Below, piece by piece: positions 6,915-10,968 of a DNA stretch of 10,968 nt (position 1 is its first letter; the number at the start of each line of letters is the position of its first letter). The notes under the pieces are model-generated. The model had not been told where the DNA came from. It did not search any database and was given only the letters and a program-made list of their open reading frames with translations. Source of the DNA: Halieaceae bacterium (GTDB lineage Bacteria; Pseudomonadota; Gammaproteobacteria; Pseudomonadales; Halieaceae); assembly GCA_002705465.1 (NCBI GenBank), contig PAGS01000080.1, positions 1-10,968 on the forward strand. Reading direction: 5' to 3'. Made by a program: the position numbers and the translations under genes.

Positions 6915-7016
6915 AGCCACATGACGGCAGCGACGGCGAGGGAGGAGCGCAAGCGGCTGGCGGTAGGGGGTGGGTGCTACGCTGAGGTCATTGATATCGT
7001 TGTCACAGAAGCCTGG

Positions 7017-8219
7017 TTAATCGGCCGACGTCATGCGCGTTTGGTCGACAGGGCCTTCATATGTAGGGCTTGACAGAAATGCATCGACGCGTTGTTTCGC
7101 ATTCTCGCGAATGTTTTGCCAGAACAAGCTGAAATCGGAGCCATGTAAATTACGTTCAAAGAGCGACCATATTCCTTGGCTCTTGATTGCCTCGTCACGA
7201 TCTCCATTCACGAAGAGCCAATTGCGCTCGCCGGCACGACCGCACTTTGCTGTCACAGACCCTGCGTATAGCTTCCCGATCGAAGCCTTAGGCTCGGTAA
7301 AGCCGGACCAATTCTCCAAGGCACCAAGGTGATCCTGTTTGTTGCTTGCCTCACCGTCTGTCCGCCAGGTTACGGGATTCACGCAAATACGCGGTCCGGG
7401 CGCGAAGCCAGAGTAGTCCTCGCCGTTCCATAGCACAGACTCCTCTTTGTCACTCCAAGCGATCGGTGCCTTATCAGCCTCGTGCGCATCCCAACTGATA
7501 AAGCAACCTGTGCGCTCAGGTCCCTCGCATACCTCAATTTCCTGGTAAGTCTTGTCTACGAGGGCTTGCGGTAGAGAACCGCCGATCGCATACGCTGCAA
7601 CGAACCTGCTCATCAGGGGAGTTCCATCCACCTCTTCATCGATGAGACGGGCCAAATGAAACGTGCCTTGACTATGACTTGCCAGGACAAAGGGCTCGTT
7701 TGGATCAATGGTCTCGATGAAGTGGAGGAATGCTGAGCGCACGTCTTGGTAACCTATTTCGAAGATCTGATCGGCTTCTTGTTCCTGGTAACCCATGATG
7801 TTTGACTGGCGATAGCGGGGCGCATAAACGCGACAACAGGCATTGAATGCAGAAGCCTGTCTTGAGGTGGTGCCGAGATCTGTCTCGCGTCGGGTCTTTG
7901 CATGATTTATCGGTTGTACCCAGTTATCGCGGCCACCGTACGTCGTTGGATGTACGAAAAAAGCCGAGGCTCGTCGACTAGAATCTGGCGTCTGAGTTAC
8001 CCTGTCCGGCAGTCTCTCTGCCGGGCTGTCCACATCTGGCCAAGCTGACCAGCTACTTCTCTGTGTGTAGTCTGGCGGCGCTGGCAGAGGTTTGGAGCCG
8101 AAGTCATGGTCGGGAATTATCAACGAGCCATAAACGCGAGGCCCAATGAGTACCAATAAAGTAACAACTGCCAAACCAGCGCCACTGGCCCACAGCAAAA
8201 ATTTTAAAATTATTCTCAT
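7017..8219 (-). CDS. Membrane-anchored DUF3089-family alpha/beta hydrolase
   Basis: 400 residues from the ATG at 8219, with GGA (8230-8232) as a fair ribosome site in the 17-nt gap after the ABC gene. An N-terminal hydrophobic helix (about residues 5-27) with a short basic start and no clear cleavage site suggests an anchor facing the periplasm; six cysteines (128, 129, 231, 239, 279, 326) fit an oxidising compartment. The family is shown by RASAFFVHPTTYGGRDNW (83-100), the nucleophile elbow LASHSQGTFHLARLI (179-193, Ser183), and the C-terminal HGSDFSLFWQNIRENA (359-374), whose His359 is the likely catalytic His. DUF3089 proteins are lipase/esterase-like; the substrate is unknown. Tight linkage to two ABC exporter genes suggests it processes the exported molecule or a lipid ester at the envelope. 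That role is inferred from context only. Confidence 0.88.
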   Translation of the reverse strand: MRIILKFLLWASGAGLAVVTLLVLIGPRVYGSLIIPDHDFGSKPLPAPPDYTQRSSWSAWPDVDSPAERLPDRVTQTPDSSRRASAFFVHPTTYGGRDNWVQPINHAKTRRETDLGTTSRQASAFNACCRVYAPRYRQSNIMGYQEQEADQIFEIGYQDVRSAFLHFIETIDPNEPFVLASHSQGTFHLARLIDEEVDGTPLMSRFVAAYAIGGSLPQALVDKTYQEIEVCEGPERTGCFISWDAHEADKAPIAWSDKEESVLWNGEDYSGFAPGPRICVNPVTWRTDGEASNKQDHLGALENWSGFTEPKASIGKLYAGSVTAKCGRAGERNWLFVNGDRDEAIKSQGIWSLFERNLHGSDFSLFWQNIRENAKQRVDAFLSSPTYEGPVDQTRMTSAD

Positions 8220-8236
8220 ATAAAAAAATTCCGTGG

Positions 8237-10213
8237 CTAGATGCTTTGTAGTTGGACAAAGGCTCGGTACCGGCTGTCGGGGTCAGCCATAAGTGAGTCG
8301 TGATTTCCCTCGTCTACCAGTCGGCCCTCCTCAAGAAAGATAATTCGGTCAGCGTCCCGGATCGTTGATAATCGATGAGCAATAACTATCACGAGTTGAT
8401 CGTGAGTCGCTTGGCGCAGGCCAGCCATGAGCTGATTTTCTGTTTGCGGGTCCAGTGCGGCGGTCGGTTCGTCCAAAATAATGATTGGTGTCTTTCGAAT
8501 GAGGCCCCGAGCGATTGATAGTCTCTGCTTCTGGCCTACTGATAATGTGTCGCCTGATCGGCCAAGGTGACTATCAATTCCGTCGGGCAGTTGCTCGATA
8601 AATTCTATTGCATTCGCTAAGCGGCATGCTTCGACTATGTCGGCTTCTGTTGCTAACGGATTTGCTAAAAGCAGGTTGTCGCGAATGCTGCCTGACATCA
8701 GCATGTGCTCTTGAAACACATAGGTCACCTGGCGGCGGAGGTCGTCTACTGAGACATTAGAGATATCCATGTCGTCGAGACGAACTGCCCCCGCACTGGG
8801 TTGCAAGAAGCCAGGTAACAAGTAGGCAAGTGTCGTTTTGCCTGCACCTGTAGGGCCCACAATGGCTACTAACTCTCCGAGAGATAATTCGAGGTTGATG
8901 TCACGTAGAGCGGCTCGACCGTCTGGGTATGCAAATGAGACAGCGTCCAGCGATACTCCGCGCCGAACGTCTGACAGCAGGGTAGTGGTCCTATCTGCTT
9001 CGGAGGTGTAATCGATGAAAAAGAATACGCGACGGACTGCAGCGACATTTTTTTGTAGATCAATCCAATAAGTGCCTAGCAGTCGCGCTTTTTCTCCCAG
9101 CATCCAAAACATTGCAAATAACACTGTGTAATCGCCAGGGGTTAATACACCGATGATTACGTCGTCGGTAATGAAGATGAAAGCGATGCCGAGTGAAACC
9201 GTAGCGCAGGAGTAGGCTATGATTTTGACGATTGCGGCTAACAGTTGCGTCCGCAGAAAGCGTCGATAGGATTCTCTGCTATCCGACTCAAACCTCTCCG
9301 CTTCCTTAGTGCTCCCACCCAGCGATTGGACTGCGTCCACGTTTTCGATGCTTTCCTCGATACTGTTTGTGGTCTTCGCGCCAGCGGCCCGACTTTCTTG
9401 ATGAAGACGTCTGGCCCAGCCCGACATTGGAGCGGTAATGAGTATGATGAGTGGAATAATTCCAACTGCGAGCCAAACTAGTTGAGGGGCAATGGCAAAA
9501 TATGCGTACTGCATCAAGTAAATTGATAAAGCGGTACCCAGGATTATCGTAAGTGGGTAAATTAAAATTCGATAACAAATCTCAGGCAGCATCGGCGCGT
9601 CATACATCACGCGATAGACCGAGTCGCCGACCCGTTGGTCATCCAGTGTGGTCATTTCCAGCCGGGATAATCGCCCCATCAGATTCGTGCGAAGTCGATT
9701 AGCGAGCTGTTGAGAGAGACGAATGGTGAGTAGCAGTTCTGCCAGGCCCCATAAGCCATTGGTGTTGCTGCCGCCGGAGGAAAGTGCCTGTTCCGCTTGC
9801 GTTGCAGAATCGAAGCCCTGCGGCATTCCAATGTCTTGTACCTGCTCTGCGGGCGGCGCGCGCAGGCCAAACAGGATCAACGTGATGATAAAAACCGTCG
9901 TGACCGCCAACATTATGCCACCAGGAGACAGCTCTTCAATGGAGGATATGAAAGGCGTCATGAAAGGCGGAAATGGGACCGCCTCTGTATCAAAGGGTTT
10001 CTGAAGAACCACTTGGTCGACGACTATTTTGAGTATCCAGGGAACGATTAATGGCGGGATGACAGAAACCACCGCGAAGCCTAATTTCGTGAAGAGAAGA
10101 GTGCGCACGTTTTTGAGTAAGCTCAAAGCGCGTCCGATCAATTGAAACGTCTCGGCAGCCGAAAGCTTCGACTGCGTGTCAATTCGATCGTCGTACTTAA
10201 GCGCCTCACCCAT
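8237..10213 (-). CDS. ABC exporter subunit with fused membrane and ATPase domains
   Basis: 658 residues. The ATG at 10213 is preceded by AGGTGA with 5-nt spacing; the upstream GTG at 10222 lies inside that ribosome site and is rejected. Membrane helices lie at about 44-63, 99-118, 214-239, 240-259, 325-350 and 352-372. The ATPase domain follows: A-loop Tyr429 (SFAYPDG), Walker A GPTGAGKTT (453-461), Q-loop Gln501, signature LSVGQ (557-561), Walker B IIILDEP with catalytic Glu582, and H-loop His613 (IAHRLST). All catalytic residues are present. A hydrophilic stretch of about 37 residues (118-154, nt about 9752-9862), rich in Gln/Ser/Gly/Asn, interrupts the second helix region and is unusual for this fold; family members are usually near 580-620 residues. 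The gene overlaps the preceding ABC gene by 8 nt (ATGGGTGA), so translation is probably coupled and the pair likely forms a heterodimeric exporter. The cargo is unknown. Confidence 0.95.
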   Translation of the reverse strand: MGEALKYDDRIDTQSKLSAAETFQLIGRALSLLKNVRTLLFTKLGFAVVSVIPPLIVPWILKIVVDQVVLQKPFDTEAVPFPPFMTPFISSIEELSPGGIMLAVTTVFIITLILFGLRAPPAEQVQDIGMPQGFDSATQAEQALSSGGSNTNGLWGLAELLLTIRLSQQLANRLRTNLMGRLSRLEMTTLDDQRVGDSVYRVMYDAPMLPEICYRILIYPLTIILGTALSIYLMQYAYFAIAPQLVWLAVGIIPLIILITAPMSGWARRLHQESRAAGAKTTNSIEESIENVDAVQSLGGSTKEAERFESDSRESYRRFLRTQLLAAIVKIIAYSCATVSLGIAFIFITDDVIIGVLTPGDYTVLFAMFWMLGEKARLLGTYWIDLQKNVAAVRRVFFFIDYTSEADRTTTLLSDVRRGVSLDAVSFAYPDGRAALRDINLELSLGELVAIVGPTGAGKTTLAYLLPGFLQPSAGAVRLDDMDISNVSVDDLRRQVTYVFQEHMLMSGSIRDNLLLANPLATEADIVEACRLANAIEFIEQLPDGIDSHLGRSGDTLSVGQKQRLSIARGLIRKTPIIILDEPTAALDPQTENQLMAGLRQATHDQLVIVIAHRLSTIRDADRIIFLEEGRLVDEGNHDSLMADPDSRYRAFVQLQSI

Positions 10214-10968
10214 GGGCGTCACCTAACTCGGCGTCAACAAATTTCGAATAGTCTCCCGCTTTTGACATGAGCTCATCATGGGTGCCAATTTCTTTAAGTT
10301 TGCCGTCATCCAGGAAGGCAATCTGATCAGCATTTCGAATAGTTGATAGCCGATGCGTGATGATGAAAACGATCTTATCCTTGCCCCACTCTGCGAGGTT
10401 CGCAATCACCCTTTGCTCTGTCTCCGCATCCAGTGCTGCCGTTGGCTCGTCTAGAATGAGAATTGCCGAATCTCGGAGTACCGCCCTGGCGATCGATAGC
10501 CGTTGTCTTTGCCCAGTCGATAACTTACCTCCTCTCTCACCGAGCTCAGTGGCATATCCCATAGGTAACTCCAGGATAAACTCGTGCGCGCAGGCAATGC
10601 GGGTGGCCGATTCTATTGCTTTATCGTCGATCGCATCTTGCCCGTAGCGCAGGTTGTCAGAAACGCTTTGTGCGAACAGCGTATTTTGCTGCAACGCAAT
10701 CGCGACATTGACTCGGACATCGGATATCGCGAAATCTCGCAAGCTCTTGCCATTAACTTCGACGCTACCGGAATCTGGGTCGTACAAACGAATCGCTAGT
10801 GACATCAACGTAGATTTCCCGACGCCTGTGCCCCCTACGATGGCAGTTATGCTTCCCTTTCGAGCGGTTAGACTCACCTCTGAAAGCACCGGTTTTTCTG
10901 GCTTGTACCCAAAGGTTACTGACGAGAAGCGGATATCCTCAACTGAATCAGGAAATGGTGCGGGATCC
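10206..10968 (-). CDS. ABC transporter subunit, C-terminal ATPase domain (5' end outside the window)
   Basis: The frame is open to the right edge; the GTG at 10889 is internal, since typical NBD sequence precedes it (DIRFSSVTFGYKPEKPVLSE, with the A-loop Tyr). In the 253 visible residues: Walker A GGTGVGKST (45-53), Q-loop at QQNTLF (93-98), signature LSTGQRQR (149-156), Walker B ILILDEP (169-175, Glu174), and H-loop His205 (ITHRLST). All residues needed for ATP hydrolysis are present. The form of the domain and the partner downstream suggest that membrane helices precede it beyond the edge, making this the first half of a heterodimeric exporter; this cannot be verified here. It ends ELGDAHG and overlaps the start of the next ABC gene by 8 nt. 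Confidence 0.93.
   Translation of the reverse strand, partial: DPAPFPDSVEDIRFSSVTFGYKPEKPVLSEVSLTARKGSITAIVGGTGVGKSTLMSLAIRLYDPDSGSVEVNGKSLRDFAISDVRVNVAIALQQNTLFAQSVSDNLRYGQDAIDDKAIESATRIACAHEFILELPMGYATELGERGGKLSTGQRQRLSIARAVLRDSAILILDEPTAALDAETEQRVIANLAEWGKDKIVFIITHRLSTIRNADQIAFLDDGKLKEIGTHDELMSKAGDYSKFVDAELGDAHG
10219..10224 (-). promoter_or_regulatory. Ribosome binding site of the second ABC gene
   Basis: AGGTGA on the minus strand, inside the 3' end of the upstream ABC gene and 5 nt before the ATG at 10213. It decides the start, because the competing GTG (10220-10222) is part of this site. Confidence 0.75.

Noticed and set aside
6820..7016. Transcription terminator after the DUF3089 gene
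   Set aside because: I found no stem longer than 4 bp followed by a T tract on the minus strand; GTAG...CTAC at 6963-6980 is too weak.
10214..10222. GTG start for the second ABC gene
   Set aside because: The GTG is part of the AGGTGA ribosome site that serves the ATG at 10213.
10963..10968. GGATCC at the very end of the window, as a possible cloning junction
   Set aside because: A six-base site at the edge is not evidence by itself; the reading frame of the ABC gene runs through it normally.

Overview
The window is an ordinary-looking bacterial chromosomal segment of roughly 50-58 % GC (estimated by eye), densely packed with genes. It has nine recognisable protein genes, no RNA genes, no insertion sequence and no CRISPR array. 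Protein style (a DUF3089 hydrolase, a PTGR/CurA-type reductase, an SDR and an aldehyde dehydrogenase side by side) suggests a Gram-negative proteobacterium, perhaps a marine gammaproteobacterium. That assignment is an inference from family content only.

Left block, plus strand (2-4267): the 3' part of a short-chain dehydrogenase, a six-blade kelch propeller protein, a Gfo/Idh/MocA-type oxidoreductase with a degraded catalytic segment, and a 464-residue ADP-ribosylglycohydrolase (DraG) family protein. The last two are only 7 nt apart. Together they look like a small-molecule pathway in which a glycosidic bond is cut and a sugar is oxidised. No ADP-ribosyltransferase is visible to make a DraT/DraG-type pair.

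Middle block, minus strand (4268-6750): an aldehyde dehydrogenase that resembles the YcbD type of alpha-ketoglutaric semialdehyde dehydrogenase, preceded by an NADP-dependent PTGR/CurA-like reductase. The block converges on the left block with the two stop codons touching (4265-4270). If the dehydrogenase really makes 2-oxoglutarate, it could be the exit step of the sugar oxidation encoded opposite.

Intergenic region 6751-7016: this holds a perfect 7-bp inverted repeat with a 6-nt spacer (6795-6814), a candidate operator for the reductase/dehydrogenase pair. It also holds a plus-strand reading frame (6795-7073) broken by one TGA, which may be a small gene, a relic or chance.

Right block, minus strand (7017-10968): a compact operon made of the 3' end of an ABC exporter subunit, a second full exporter subunit overlapping it by 8 nt, and a membrane-anchored DUF3089 alpha/beta hydrolase 17 nt further on. 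The two ABC subunits probably form a heterodimer. The hydrolase probably acts outside the cytoplasmic membrane on the exported compound or on a related ester.

I found no clearly new system. The best leads are the DraG-family enzyme in a sugar-oxidation context, the Gfo/Idh/MocA protein lacking its usual catalytic motif, and the ABC-ABC-DUF3089 operon with an unusual insertion in one subunit.
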